Assembly (NCBI GenBank): GCA_019670725.1 | Contig: AP024629.1 | Span: 1 to 64,000, forward strand | Reading direction: 5' to 3' | Length of the DNA: 64,000 nucleotides | From: Alphaproteobacteria bacterium SO-S41 | GTDB taxonomy: Bacteria > Pseudomonadota > Alphaproteobacteria > Micropepsales > Micropepsaceae | Shown here: one piece after another, positions 20,295 to 29,254 of the stretch | How the letters are laid out: every line of letters starts with the position of its first letter | Numbering within the stretch: the stretch's first letter is position 1 | Program-made: the position numbers and the translations under genes | Notes under the pieces: generated by a model | Databases searched by the model: none | What the model was told of the DNA's origin: nothing | The model's input: only the letters and a program-made list of their open reading frames with translations

Positions 20295-22819
20295 TTTCGT
20301 ATCGCTCCCATGAGGCCGCCCGACACCAGCGCCGCGACGTGAACCAGGATTTGCGCCAGCGGCGCACCGCCGGGTGAGACGAGATAGCGCGCCTCCCACA
20401 CCGGCGTGAATTTCTGCTTGTAGGCGCGCAGGCCCTGGAAATTGTAGAGCGCGCCCCAGCGGCTGAAGATGTAGCTGCCCGCGCGATGCCAGAGCGGCGC
20501 GAGGCGATGACCGGCGAGCCCCGCCATGGGCGCCATGCCGAGATTGAAGCGGCGATAGCCCTGCTCGCGGCCCCACAGCATCAGCCGCACGAAGAGGAAA
20601 TCCATGAGGCCCGACGGCGCGTCGGGCGCGTGGCGCATGAGGTCGACGGAGAGTTCGGTCTTGTCAGCGCCCTGCCAGATATTGGCGAAGGCGACGAGGC
20701 GGTGGTCGTCCTTCAGCCGCACCAGCGCGACGGGATAACGCGCGAGATAGGCGGCATCGAAGCGTCCGAGCGAGAAGCCCTTCTCGCGCACGTTCTTCGA
20801 CGCGAGCCAGGCGTCGGAAACCTGCTTCATCTCGTCCAGCAGCGCGGGCACGTCGGACGCGGGCGCGACGGTGAGTTCGAGACCCCGGCGTTCCGCGGCG
20901 CGTACGGTCTGGCGGAGATTGGCCTTCGCGCCGCCGTCGAGCGTGAAGGCGCCAAGATCGACATTCGCATCCTCGCCCAGCTTGTTCACGGCGAGACCGG
21001 CATCGAGATAGAGCGGCAGCGCGGCCTGCGAGGCCTGATAGAAGACCGGCCAGGCATCCTCGGCATCGCAGCGTTCGAGGAAGCGCCAGAGCAGCTCGCG
21101 CTTGATCGCGTCATTCGGCGCGACGGGATCGCCGAGCGCGATGCGGCTGCGTCCCGATGCGGCATACATGATGAAGCCCTGGCGCTTCTCGTCGAAGAGA
21201 AAGCTCTTGTCGCCGAGCAAAGCGAGATTGGCGGAGGTTTCCGGCGAGGCCGCGACGATCGCAGCCGCCGCCTCCAGATCGGCGGGATCGGGCGGCACGA
21301 GGCGGCGCGCCGGGCGCAGCGTCAGGAAAGCGACGAGAAGGACCGCGAAGAGAATGATCGCGCCGAAAACGAGGGCGCGCAGAAAGCGCCCGGCGTCGTT
21401 GTCGACGGCGGTCGTGGTGAGGAGGTCCGGCGCATAGGGCACGTCGCGGAAGGCGTAGAAACCGAGCCAGACGCTGACCCCCAGCGCGGCGGCGATGGCG
21501 ACGATCCAGAGCGGCGTCAGCGCGAGATCGAAGGCGGCGGCGCGGCGGTGGAAGAAGCCGCGCGCGGGCCAGAGCAAAGCGAGCGCGATAGCGGCGACCA
21601 CGGCCTCCTCATAATCGGCGCCCTTCAGCAGCGAGGCGACGATGCCGACGCCGAGCATGATCAGCGTCACCGTGAAGGCGCTGCGATGGCGGCGTACGAG
21701 GCCGCGCGCGAGGAAGAGCAGCGCGATGCCGACCGCGACCGACACGAGATGCGAGAGCTCGATGACTTCGATGGGCAGGAAGTCGTCGAGGAAATCGAGC
21801 CGCTCGTCGATGCCGGGCGTGACCGCGGAGAGCAGCAGCACAACGCCCACAGCGAAGACCGCGGCGCCGAGCAAAGGCGGGGTGAGGAAGCGGAGGCCCG
21901 GCGTCACCGCGCGCTGCGCCTTGGCGAGGCCCGCGCGGCGCTCCCAGATTTCGCCGGCCATGAAGACGAGGGCGGCGATGAGCAGCGGCGCCAGATAGTA
22001 GACGGCGCGATAGACGAGCATCGGTCCCGCCAACGCCGCCACGCCGCCCTGAGGCGTCAGCAGCGCCGCCATCGAGGCTTCGAAGACGCCGATGCCGCCG
22101 GGGAGATGGCTGAAGAGGCCGAGCGTCTGGGCGACCAGGAAGGCCGCGAGCACCTGTTCAGGCGGTGCGACATCGGCGGGGACGAGCACGACGAAGACGA
22201 GCGCCGCGACCACCCAGTCGGCGACGGAGACCGCGATCTGCGCCAGGCCCATCGCCGGCGAAGGCGGCGCGACGGTGACGCCGCCGAGGGTGAGCGGCCG
22301 GCGCCACCAAAGGCGCGCTGTGAGCAAGCCGATGACGAGCGCCAGCGCGGCGAGACCGGCGATCACCGACTCAAGCGTCAGGCCAAGTGCGCCAAGCGCG
22401 ACGGGGAGCAGCAGGATCGGGCCGAGCCAGAGGGTCAGCGTGCAGAAGGCGGTGATGCGGGCGGCCGCGCCGGCGCCCGCGGCGCGATAGAGCCGCAGGC
22501 GCAGCGCGCCGCTCGTCAGCATCGAGATGCCGAGGCTGTTGGAGAAGGCATAGGCGATGGGCGCGGCATAGGCGACGCGCGTCAGCGGGATCGGCGCCTC
22601 GGCATAGCGGACGCCGAGCGCGTCATAGGCGGTGAGAACGACGAAGGAGAGGACGGTCAGCGCCGCCGCCCAGGCGATCGACGTCCACGGCACGGCATCG
22701 ACCGAGGCGGTGATCGCCTCGTAGCTGTGCTCGCTGAGGAAGACATGCAGCACCCACGCGGCCCCGGCGAGGGCAACGAGCGGCAGGAGATTGAGGATGC
22801 GGTGAAGCCAGAGGGGCAT
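20291..22819 (-). CDS. mprF: Phosphatidylglycerol lysyltransferase MprF/LpiA (bifunctional flippase-synthase)
   Basis: The enzyme transfers an amino acid, typically lysine from Lys-tRNA, to phosphatidylglycerol and flips the product outward, lowering the negative surface charge. The 842-residue product has an N-terminal flippase region with about 14 hydrophobic helices (1-510) and a C-terminal cytoplasmic GNAT-like synthase domain (DUF2156, about 520-825) with the typical end RWGALYNFQGLRAYKQKF. It is the first gene of a four-gene operon with AcvB/VirJ-type genes, all joined by 1-4 base overlaps. In rhizobia the equivalent lpiA-acvB pair is acid-induced; regulation here is not visible. Confidence 0.95.
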   Translation of the reverse strand: MPLWLHRILNLLPLVALAGAAWVLHVFLSEHSYEAITASVDAVPWTSIAWAAALTVLSFVVLTAYDALGVRYAEAPIPLTRVAYAAPIAYAFSNSLGISMLTSGALRLRLYRAAGAGAAARITAFCTLTLWLGPILLLPVALGALGLTLESVIAGLAALALVIGLLTARLWWRRPLTLGGVTVAPPSPAMGLAQIAVSVADWVVAALVFVVLVPADVAPPEQVLAAFLVAQTLGLFSHLPGGIGVFEASMAALLTPQGGVAALAGPMLVYRAVYYLAPLLIAALVFMAGEIWERRAGLAKAQRAVTPGLRFLTPPLLGAAVFAVGVVLLLSAVTPGIDERLDFLDDFLPIEVIELSHLVSVAVGIALLFLARGLVRRHRSAFTVTLIMLGVGIVASLLKGADYEEAVVAAIALALLWPARGFFHRRAAAFDLALTPLWIVAIAAALGVSVWLGFYAFRDVPYAPDLLTTTAVDNDAGRFLRALVFGAIILFAVLLVAFLTLRPARRLVPPDPADLEAAAAIVAASPETSANLALLGDKSFLFDEKRQGFIMYAASGRSRIALGDPVAPNDAIKRELLWRFLERCDAEDAWPVFYQASQAALPLYLDAGLAVNKLGEDANVDLGAFTLDGGAKANLRQTVRAAERRGLELTVAPASDVPALLDEMKQVSDAWLASKNVREKGFSLGRFDAAYLARYPVALVRLKDDHRLVAFANIWQGADKTELSVDLMRHAPDAPSGLMDFLFVRLMLWGREQGYRRFNLGMAPMAGLAGHRLAPLWHRAGSYIFSRWGALYNFQGLRAYKQKFTPVWEARYLVSPGGAPLAQILVHVAALVSGGLMGAIRK

Positions 22820-23132
22820 ACAGGCGGGCAGCGAGGCGGGACCACTGACATGAGCCTACGCCCGTTGCGCCGTGATGTCCGCCAGGTGAATTCGCTGTTA
22901 GCCGGGTTAATGGGCGGGCGCGTAGGTCGGGCCGCAACACCATCTGTCATGCCCGCGCAGGCGGGCATCCACCTTCCACAGTGCTCGACGCGATGGATGC
23001 CCGCCTGCGCGGGCATGACAGTGAAGCGTAAGGGGCGCTTTGTGAGATCACGTGCCCCCCTCTGCCATCCCGTTCGCTCCGCGATCGGAATGGCTGTCTC
23101 CCCCCGCAAGGGCAGGGGGGTAAGGGAGCGCG
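22820..23132. other. Intergenic gap holding a palindromic repeat
   Basis: This 313-base gap upstream of mprF has no convincing gene. It contains the palindromic repeat at 22945-23020, followed by another stretch (23040-23120) that looks like dispersed-repeat debris. Any promoter for mprF must lie in roughly 22820-22940. Confidence 0.6.
22945..23020. repeat. 76-bp inverted repeat (CCCGCGCAGGCGGGC family)
   Basis: Two arms of about 27 bases, beginning TGTCATGCCCGCGCAGGC and ending in the exact inverse, flank a 22-base spacer. Each arm is itself a small hairpin (GCCCGCxxxxGCGGGC). Chance translation gives the phrase VMPAQAGIH, which is often seen in proteobacterial genomes because this repeat is abundant. 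Confidence 0.75.
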
Positions 23133-24386
23133 CTACATATTCGCGCGGATGAAATCGCGGACGCGGGGTTGGATTTCGGTGCGCCAGCGGGTGCCGTTGA
23201 AGACGCCGTAATGGCCGACGCCTTCCTGGATGTAGTCGATCTTGCGGTCCTTGGGGATGGACGTGCAGAGGTCGTGCGCGGCCTGGGTCTGGCCGATGCC
23301 CGAGATGTCGTCGTTCTCGCCCTCGACGGTCATCAGGCCCATGTCCTTGATGGCCTTGGGCTTCACGAGGCGGCCATGCACCTTGAACTCGCCCTTGGGC
23401 AGTTCGTGGCGCTGGAACACGCGGTCGATGGTTTCCAGATAGAAGTCGGCGGAGAGGTCGAGCACCGCGAGATACTCGTCATAGAAGGTGCGGTGCTTCT
23501 GGACGCTGTCGCCATCGCCCTTCACGAGATTCTTGAAGTAGTCGTATTGCGCGTTGGTGTGGCGCTCGCGGTTCATGTTGATGAAGGCCGTGAGCTGCAG
23601 GAAGCCCGGATAGACCTTACGCCCGACGCCAGCATAGGGCAGCGGCACGCAGTGGATCATGTTGTCCACGAACCACTTGTACGGCCGCTCCTCGCTGAGC
23701 TTGTTGGGCGCGGTCGGCGAGCGGCGCGCGTCGATGGGCGAGCCCATGATGGTGAGGGAGCGCGGCGCCGCCTTGTCCTTGTCCTCATGCAGCAGCGAGG
23801 CCGCGGCGAGGCAGGCGGGGCCGGGCTGGCAGACCGCGACGACATGCGTGCCGGGGCCGAGATGGCGCAGCATCTCCATGACATAGGTCACGTAATCGTC
23901 GAGCCCGAAGCGCCCGGCGCTCAAGGGCACGTCGCGCGCGTCGAGCCAGTCGGTGATGTAGACGTCATGCTCGGGCAGCATCGCCTCGACCGTGCCGCGC
24001 AGCAGCGTCGCGTAATGGCCGGAGAGCGGGGCGACGATCAGCACCTTGGGGTGCGGGAACTTGGCGCGCAGTTTCGGATAGGTCTCGGGATCCTTCTCGA
24101 AATGCAGCAGCTCGCAGAAGGGCTTCGACCAGACGACCTTCTCGGTCACGGTCACCGGCTGGCCGTAGACCTTGAGGCCGGGCAGGTCGAAGGCCGGTTT
24201 TTTGTAGTTGCGGGTCAGCGTCTCGAAGAGGTCGAAGGCGGCGGCCCAGCTGCGCCCGACATAGGTCTCGGCGAACGGATTGGACGGGTCGCGCAGCGCC
24301 TTGGCGCTGTAGTCGGCGACGGCGCGGAACGGCTGCGCGGAACGCTTGGCGGTGTCGACCGCCGCGTAGAGAAATGGAAGTAGCAC
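23133..24386 (-). CDS. phaZ: Intracellular polyhydroxyalkanoate depolymerase
   Basis: PhaZ hydrolyses stored polyhydroxyalkanoate granules to hydroxyacids. The 417-residue product matches the intracellular PhaZ family: a nucleophile-elbow-like Cys in VAVCQPGPACLAA, the downstream acid near EGENDDISGIGQT and a late His in GVGHYGVFNG. The start is a GTG preceded by GGGGATCT. It follows SCO1 on the same strand, with a 125-base gap that holds a TGC-N3-GCA operator-like palindrome, so it likely has its own promoter. Confidence 0.95.
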   Translation of the reverse strand: MLLPFLYAAVDTAKRSAQPFRAVADYSAKALRDPSNPFAETYVGRSWAAAFDLFETLTRNYKKPAFDLPGLKVYGQPVTVTEKVVWSKPFCELLHFEKDPETYPKLRAKFPHPKVLIVAPLSGHYATLLRGTVEAMLPEHDVYITDWLDARDVPLSAGRFGLDDYVTYVMEMLRHLGPGTHVVAVCQPGPACLAAASLLHEDKDKAAPRSLTIMGSPIDARRSPTAPNKLSEERPYKWFVDNMIHCVPLPYAGVGRKVYPGFLQLTAFINMNRERHTNAQYDYFKNLVKGDGDSVQKHRTFYDEYLAVLDLSADFYLETIDRVFQRHELPKGEFKVHGRLVKPKAIKDMGLMTVEGENDDISGIGQTQAAHDLCTSIPKDRKIDYIQEGVGHYGVFNGTRWRTEIQPRVRDFIRANM

Positions 24387-24465
24387 GGTGCGTCAGATCC
24401 CCTCCGGCCGCCGTATTCGGCTGGCCGGTACCAATGGTGACGCGCCCCCCATGGCGCAGAGGGTC

Positions 24466-24482
24466 ATTGTGCGGCGCACAAT
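24466..24482. promoter_or_regulatory. Candidate PhaR-type operator upstream of phaZ
   Basis: ATTGTGC-GGC-GCACAAT is a perfect 7+3+7 palindrome, 80 bases upstream of the phaZ start. Its core TGC-N3-GCA is close to the TGC-rich sites (CTGC-N3-GCAG) described for the PHA regulator PhaR in alphaproteobacteria. No phaR gene is in this window. Confidence 0.45.
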
Positions 24483-24511
24483 AGGCCCGTCAAGCGCTAT
24501 CATAGGTCAGC

Positions 24512-25111
24512 TTAGTTGACGTTCTCTTTCAGGCGCGCCGCGAGTGCCGTAACGTCAAGCGAGGGGTCGTAGGCCGTCACGAAGGCGCCGTCGGGGCCGT
24601 AGAGATAGATGAGGCCGCCATGGTCCATGGTGTAGCCGAGCGCCGAATCCGGCAGCGGGACCTTCTTGGCGTAGACCTTGTAGGCCTTCAGCACGGCGTC
24701 GATCTCGGCCTGGGTGCCGGTGAGGCCGCGGAATTCCGGGCCGAAAAAGCCGACATACTCCTTCATCACGGCGGGGGTGTCGCGTTCGGGATCGACGGTG
24801 ATCAGCACCGGGGTCAGGCGCTCCTTCAGCGCAGGTACCGCGTCCAGGGCGTCGGCGATGCGCTGGAGGGTCATCGGGCAGACATCGGGGCAGTTGGTGA
24901 AGCCGAAGAAGATCAGCATGTAGCGGCCGCGGAAATCGGCCTCGGTGACGCGCTTGCCGTCCTGGTCGGTCAGGGCGAAGGCGCCGCCGACCTGGGCGGC
25001 CTGCCCGCCAACTTGGCGCTCGCTGGTCAGGAGAATCGTGACGGCGGCGGTCGCGACGGCGGCGGCGATGGCGATGAGCGCGAGGAAGACGGCGCGCGTG
25101 CGGGGGGGCAT
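24512..25111 (-). CDS. SCO1/SenC/PrrC family copper-chaperone protein
   Basis: The 199-residue product has an N-terminal membrane anchor and a thioredoxin-like domain with the copper-binding CxxxC in TNCPDVCPM and a distal His in YTMDHGG. Such proteins deliver copper to cytochrome oxidase CuA or act in redox signalling. It is divergent from the RegB-type kinase gene 99 bases away, the arrangement seen for prrC/senC beside prrB/regB in Rhodobacter. Confidence 0.94.
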   Translation of the reverse strand: MPPRTRAVFLALIAIAAAVATAAVTILLTSERQVGGQAAQVGGAFALTDQDGKRVTEADFRGRYMLIFFGFTNCPDVCPMTLQRIADALDAVPALKERLTPVLITVDPERDTPAVMKEYVGFFGPEFRGLTGTQAEIDAVLKAYKVYAKKVPLPDSALGYTMDHGGLIYLYGPDGAFVTAYDPSLDVTALAARLKENVN

Positions 25112-25210
25112 GGGTCCTGTCCTGCAGCGAAAGGCGGCATTTGCCGCGGGCGTGCGGGTGGTGTCCTATCGTACCGGGCGCGCCCAGCGCCAGAGGGCGG
25201 ACATAACGAT

Positions 25211-26578
25211 ATGACGAGCGCCGATTTCGCGCCGGCGAGACGACAGCATGACGGGTTCCTCGCCCGCGTCGTGGCGCTGGCCCATGGCGAAGAGGGACGC
25301 CTTCGCCTCGGCACGCTGAACATGCTGCGCGGCATGGCGCTGTCGGGCCAGGCGATCACCGTGCTCTTCGTCCATTTCGGGCTCGGCTTCGCGCTGCCGC
25401 TGGCGGCGTGCCTCGCGGCGATCGGGGCGGGCGCGGCCTTCACCGTCATCCTCAATGTCGCCTATCCCGCCCAGCGGCGGCCGTCGGACCTCGCCTCGTT
25501 CTTCTATCTCGCCTTTGACCAGACCCAGGCGGCGGCGATCCTGTTCCTGACGGGGGGCCTCGAAAACCCCTTCGTGCTGATCCTGCTCGCCGCCGTCGTC
25601 ATCGCCTCGTCCTCGCTGAACCTGCGCTACGCCTTGGCGCTCGGCGGCTACACGCTGGCGCTGATCACGGGGCTCGCGGTCTATCACCTGCCGCTGCCCT
25701 GGGAGGCGGGCGATGCGCTGAGCCTGCCTCCGATCTATGTCGCGGGCGTCTGGATCGCGCTGATGCTGAGCCTCGGCTTCACCACGGTCATCACCTTCCG
25801 CATCTCGTCGGAAGCCTCGCGCATGCAGGCCGGCTTCGCCGCCATGGAGATCGCGCTCGCCTCGGAGCAGAAGCTGGCGGCGCTCGGCAGTCTCGCCGCC
25901 GCCGCCGCGCACGAACTCGGCACGCCGCTCGGCACGATCGCCATCGTCGCCAAGGAATTGCAGCGCGAACTGCCGCAGGACGGGCCGCTGGCGGAGGATG
26001 CGAAGCTCCTGCGCGCCCAGGTCGATCGCTGCCGCGAAATCCTCGGCCGCCTCGCCAACCGGCAGGAAGACGATGGCGGACCGGACGCGCGCCTGCCCCT
26101 GCTCGCCTTTCTCGACGACCTTGCCCAGCCGCACCGCTCGCTCAAGGTCCAGATCAGCATCGAGGGCGCGGAGGACTCGCCCGTCGTCCAGCTCATGCCG
26201 GAGCTGCGCTATGCGATCGGCAATCTCATCGCCAATGCCGCCGATTTCGCGGAAAAGCGCGTGAAGGTTTCCGCCATGTGGGACGCGGCGCGGATCGTGG
26301 TGCGCATCCGCGACGACGGGCCGGGCTTCGCGCATGAGGTGCTGGCGAAACTGGGCGAGCCCTATGTCACCACCCGTCCCGGCCGGGCGGCGCTGACCGA
26401 CGAGCAGCTCGGACCCGCCCATCCCCGCCAGGGCCATGTCGGCATGGGGCTCGGCTTCTTCATCGCCAAGACGCTGCTGGAGCGGACCGGCGCGGAACTG
26501 ACCTTCGGCAACGCCTTCGACGGCGGCGCCTCGGTCACCATGGCCTGGCCGCGCGACCGGCTGGAGGTCGCGGATTAA
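25211..26578 (+). CDS. regB: Redox sensor histidine kinase RegB/PrrB/ActS
   Basis: RegB senses the redox state of the quinone pool and phosphorylates RegA. The 455-residue product has six hydrophobic segments (about 35-195), the family-specific quinone-site heptapeptide GGLENPF at 115-121, the phosphorylated H234 in AAAAHELGTPLGTI, the redox-active cysteine C274 in VDRCREIL, and the ATPase motifs NLIANAADFA, RDDGPGF and GMGLGFFIAK. The ATG at 25211 is chosen because the conserved N-terminus begins there; a longer frame upstream overlaps the SCO1 promoter region. Confidence 0.96.
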   Translation: MTSADFAPARRQHDGFLARVVALAHGEEGRLRLGTLNMLRGMALSGQAITVLFVHFGLGFALPLAACLAAIGAGAAFTVILNVAYPAQRRPSDLASFFYLAFDQTQAAAILFLTGGLENPFVLILLAAVVIASSSLNLRYALALGGYTLALITGLAVYHLPLPWEAGDALSLPPIYVAGVWIALMLSLGFTTVITFRISSEASRMQAGFAAMEIALASEQKLAALGSLAAAAAHELGTPLGTIAIVAKELQRELPQDGPLAEDAKLLRAQVDRCREILGRLANRQEDDGGPDARLPLLAFLDDLAQPHRSLKVQISIEGAEDSPVVQLMPELRYAIGNLIANAADFAEKRVKVSAMWDAARIVVRIRDDGPGFAHEVLAKLGEPYVTTRPGRAALTDEQLGPAHPRQGHVGMGLGFFIAKTLLERTGAELTFGNAFDGGASVTMAWPRDRLEVAD

Positions 26579-26649
26579 CCCGAATTCCGCCACTGTCTTG
26601 CATGATGCTCGCCCCATGATAGCGTCCGCCGCTTCTGCAACGGGGTTTC

Positions 26650-27204
26650 ATGACCGACGACCGCGTCCTAGACGGCGTGCACGACCGCACCATCCTGATC
26701 GCCGATGACGACATGCCCTTCCGCATGCGCCTCGCGCGGGCGATGGAGACGCGCGGGTTCGCTGTCGCGACCGCGGAAAGCGTGCCGCTTGCCCTCGCCC
26801 ATGTGAAGAAGACGCCGCCGGCCTTTGCGGTGATCGATTTGCGGCTCGGCGAAGGCAACGGGATCGACGTGGTCGACGCCCTGCATCGCGAGCGGCCCGA
26901 GGCGCGGGCGATCGTGCTGACCGGCTATGGCAATATCGCAACCGCGGTCGCCGCGGTGAAGTTCGGCGCGGTCGATTATCTCTCCAAGCCCGCCGACGCC
27001 GACGACGTGATCCGCGCGCTGCTCGCCCGCCCCGGCGTCAAGCCGACGCCGCCGGACAATCCCATGTCGGCCGACCGGGTGCGCTGGGAACATATCCAGC
27101 GGGTCTACGAGCTCTGCGGCCAAAACGTCTCGGAGACCGCACGGCGGCTCAACATGCATCGCCGCACTTTGCAGCGCATTCTCGCCAAGCGCTCGCCGAA
27201 GTGA
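26650..27204 (+). CDS. regA: Redox response regulator RegA/PrrA/ActR
   Basis: The 184-residue product has a receiver domain with the acidic pair DDD near 19-21, phospho-acceptor D63 in VIDLRLGEGNG and a conserved Lys in YLSKPAD. It then has a short Pro-containing linker and a C-terminal Fis-type helix-turn-helix (NVSETARRLNMHRRTLQRIL), which is nearly invariant in this family. It controls energy, nitrogen and carbon genes in response to RegB. It lies 71 bases downstream of regB on the same strand. Confidence 0.96.
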   Translation: MTDDRVLDGVHDRTILIADDDMPFRMRLARAMETRGFAVATAESVPLALAHVKKTPPAFAVIDLRLGEGNGIDVVDALHRERPEARAIVLTGYGNIATAVAAVKFGAVDYLSKPADADDVIRALLARPGVKPTPPDNPMSADRVRWEHIQRVYELCGQNVSETARRLNMHRRTLQRILAKRSPK

Positions 27205-27462
27205 CGCCATTCACACGCGGTTCAGGCGAAGGCGCAGAGGGTCGCCCTCGCATCGGGGGATGGGCGGCCTAAGACGAGGGTGAACGGCGACCGGCTTGGT
27301 CCGCCAACGAACAGTGGTGGCGCGCTTCTGCGGCCACAGCGCGGCTATTTTTAACGATGGCCGCCGATCCGCTTTGACTCTTTGCAACCTAAGCGACAGC
27401 GTGCCCCCGCGATGCAGGGGCGGGCGGCGCGTTTATCCAACCAAGTACGGGGCTTAACCTAC
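27205..27462. other. Gap before the repetitive exported protein
   Basis: No gene is visible in this 258-base gap. The stretch TTGACT at about 27375 within an AT-richer patch (27345-27400) could be a promoter -35 element, but no convincing -10 was found. Confidence 0.35.
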
Positions 27463-29193
27463 ATGACTGAACGATCGGACTTTGTCCGGCAGATGCTGAT
27501 GTCCGTGTCGCTGGTGGCACTGGTCGCCGGCATTCCGGCGGCGGCGCTGACCAGCGCGGCCTATGCCTCGCCAACCCCCATTCTGAGCGGCGGCAATGCC
27601 GGTCTCGCTCTGGCCGCCGCCGCCAACAAGACGCAGATGACCGGCGGTCAGCTGCTCGGCAAGTCGCAGCGCGCGCTCTCCGTCGTCACCGTCTCGATGA
27701 AGAAGATGACGCGCGCCGAGCGCGGCAAGTCGGCGCCCTTCGCCAAGGCGGTGAAGGAAGTCGACCGCGCCCTGAAGGCGGTCAAGGACGCGACCGCCCG
27801 CCGCGACAAGACGGCGCTCGCCAAGGCCGTCAGCGCCGCCTCGCGCGCCGTCGGCAAGCTGAACTCGACCTACAAGCGCTCGGGCATCAAGAATCGCGGC
27901 GTCAAGGAAGGCATGCGCGCCTTCAACGAATCCTGGAAGCTGACCCAGCAGCGCCTCGGCGGCGGCAAGACGACCGGCGCCCAGCGCACCGCGACGGCGC
28001 GCCGCGCCAATGCGATGCGCCGCAATCTCGTGTCGCGGCAGGAATCGCGCCGCGGCTACCAGAACGAGTATGACGAGCTCGCCTATCTCATCGCGGTGCT
28101 CGACCGTGCGCTGACGCTGAACCGGTCGGACGATTACGGCTGGATGGCGCTCGTCGCGCTCGACGACTTCTACGGTTATTACGGCGGCTATTACGACTAC
28201 CTGGCCGTCTACGAGCCCGATTACGCACAGTACTATTACGACGACTATCAGTATTGCAGCGGCATCTCCGACCAGTACCAGGCGGAGTACAACACCTATT
28301 ACGACAACTACGAGTTCAACACCTACGAGCAGAACGTCTATATCGACAACTCCGTCAACATAGAGATCAACAATACCTATGTGACGAACGAGATCGTCGT
28401 CGAAGCGGACGCGCAGGTCGACAACGTCGAAGTCGCCGCCGACGAGGTCCAGGCCGATACCGACGGCGCCGAGCAGCTCGCCGCCACCGACGCGGCGCTG
28501 GAAGCGGCGCCCCCGCCGGCGATCGAGGACCCCGCCGTGGTCGCGGACCCCGAAGCCGACGCCCAGGCCGCGGTTCCCGTGACCGATGCCGAGGTTGCCG
28601 ACATCGCCGAGGAAGCGCCGTCGGCCGCCGCGGTCGAACAGGAGCTGGCGACGCCGGACGAGCCGGGCACCGAACCGGTGGCCGAGCCGACGGCTGAGCC
28701 CACGGCGGAACCGACCGCCGAACCGACGGCGGAACCCACCGCGGAGCCGACGGCCGAACCGACGGCCGAACCGACGGCTGAGCCGACTGCGGAACCCACG
28801 GCCGAGCCCACCGCAGAGCCGACGGCTGAACCGCCGGCGGAGCCCACGGCCGAGCCGACCGCGGAACCCGAGCCCGCGCCGGAACCCGAACCCGTCGCCG
28901 AACCGGAGCCTGAGCCGGAACCGGTCGCCGAGCCGGAGCCCGCGCCGGAGCCCGAACCCGTCGCCGAACCTGAGCCTGAGCCGGAACCAGTCGCCGAGCC
29001 CGAACCTGCGCCGGAGCCGGAACCCGTTGCCGAACCGGAGCCTGAGCCGGAACCGGTGGCCGAGCCTGAGCCCGAGCCGGAGCCGGTCGCGGAACCCGAG
29101 CCCGAGCCGGAACCGGAACCCGCGCCGGAACCGGAACCCGCGCCGGAGCCCGAGCCGGAGCCGGACACGGATGGCGACGGCAATCCGGGCTAA
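27463..29193 (+). CDS. Exported repetitive protein with Tyr-rich segment and Pro/Glu repeat tail
   Basis: The 576-residue product has a signal peptide (about 10-36), a basic helical region rich in Lys/Arg/Ala (60-195), a strikingly Tyr/Asp-rich segment (about 225-290, e.g. [24 protein letters not shown]), an acidic Ala/Val region, and a long low-complexity tail from about residue 405 on. The tail has about 14 copies of the tetrapeptide TAEP, then [10 protein letters not shown]-type repeats, and ends in DTDGDGNPG. Repeat codons are varied at the DNA level. The ATG at 27463 is chosen because it gives a proper signal peptide; a frame 27 codons longer exists. The family is unknown; a role as a surface or periplasm-spanning protein is a guess from composition. 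Confidence 0.82.
   Translation: MTERSDFVRQMLMSVSLVALVAGIPAAALTSAAYASPTPILSGGNAGLALAAAANKTQMTGGQLLGKSQRALSVVTVSMKKMTRAERGKSAPFAKAVKEVDRALKAVKDATARRDKTALAKAVSAASRAVGKLNSTYKRSGIKNRGVKEGMRAFNESWKLTQQRLGGGKTTGAQRTATARRANAMRRNLVSRQESRRGYQNEYDELAYLIAVLDRALTLNRSDDYGWMALVALDDFYGYYGGYYDYLAVYEPDYAQYYYDDYQYCSGISDQYQAEYNTYYDNYEFNTYEQNVYIDNSVNIEINNTYVTNEIVVEADAQVDNVEVAADEVQADTDGAEQLAATDAALEAAPPPAIEDPAVVADPEADAQAAVPVTDAEVADIAEEAPSAAAVEQELATPDEPGTEPVAEPTAEPTAEPTAEPTAEPTAEPTAEPTAEPTAEPTAEPTAEPTAEPTAEPPAEPTAEPTAEPEPAPEPEPVAEPEPEPEPVAEPEPAPEPEPVAEPEPEPEPVAEPEPAPEPEPVAEPEPEPEPVAEPEPEPEPVAEPEPEPEPEPAPEPEPAPEPEPEPDTDGDGNPG
28678..29166 (+). repeat. Coding tandem repeats (TAEP)n and (PEPEPVAE)n
   Basis: About 490 bases of short in-frame tandem repeats encode the tail of the exported protein. 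The first block is 12-base units with TAEP, the second is longer units built from Pro-Glu pairs with PVAEPE. Synonymous codons differ among units (GAG/GAA, CCG/CCC, ACG/ACC). Confidence 0.9.
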
Positions 29194-29214
29194 CCGGACC
29201 TGACCAGAACGACA

Positions 29215-29247
29215 ACGGAAACGGGGCGCCAAGGCGCCCCGTTTTCT
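29215..29247 (+). terminator. Intrinsic terminator of the repetitive exported protein gene
   Basis: CGGGGCGCC-AA-GGCGCCCCG forms a perfect 9-bp GC stem at 29222-29241, followed by TTTTC. It lies 29 bases after the stop and also close to the end of the convergent MmcB-type gene, so it may serve both. Confidence 0.8.
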
Positions 29248-29254
29248 TGGGGCG

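Noticed and set aside
22945-23020. Possible insertion sequence end or small ORF in the palindrome
   Set aside because: The sequence is a known-type palindromic repeat; no transposase frame or target duplication is visible.
20486-23152. 888-codon frame on the plus strand opposite mprF
   Set aside because: It is rich in Arg/Glu/Gly and low-complexity, with no conserved motif, and mirrors the MprF coding sequence.
28377-29183. Minus-strand frame of Ser/Gly/Ala repeats opposite the TAEP tail
   Set aside because: It is the antisense reading of the Pro/Glu repeats, not a gene.
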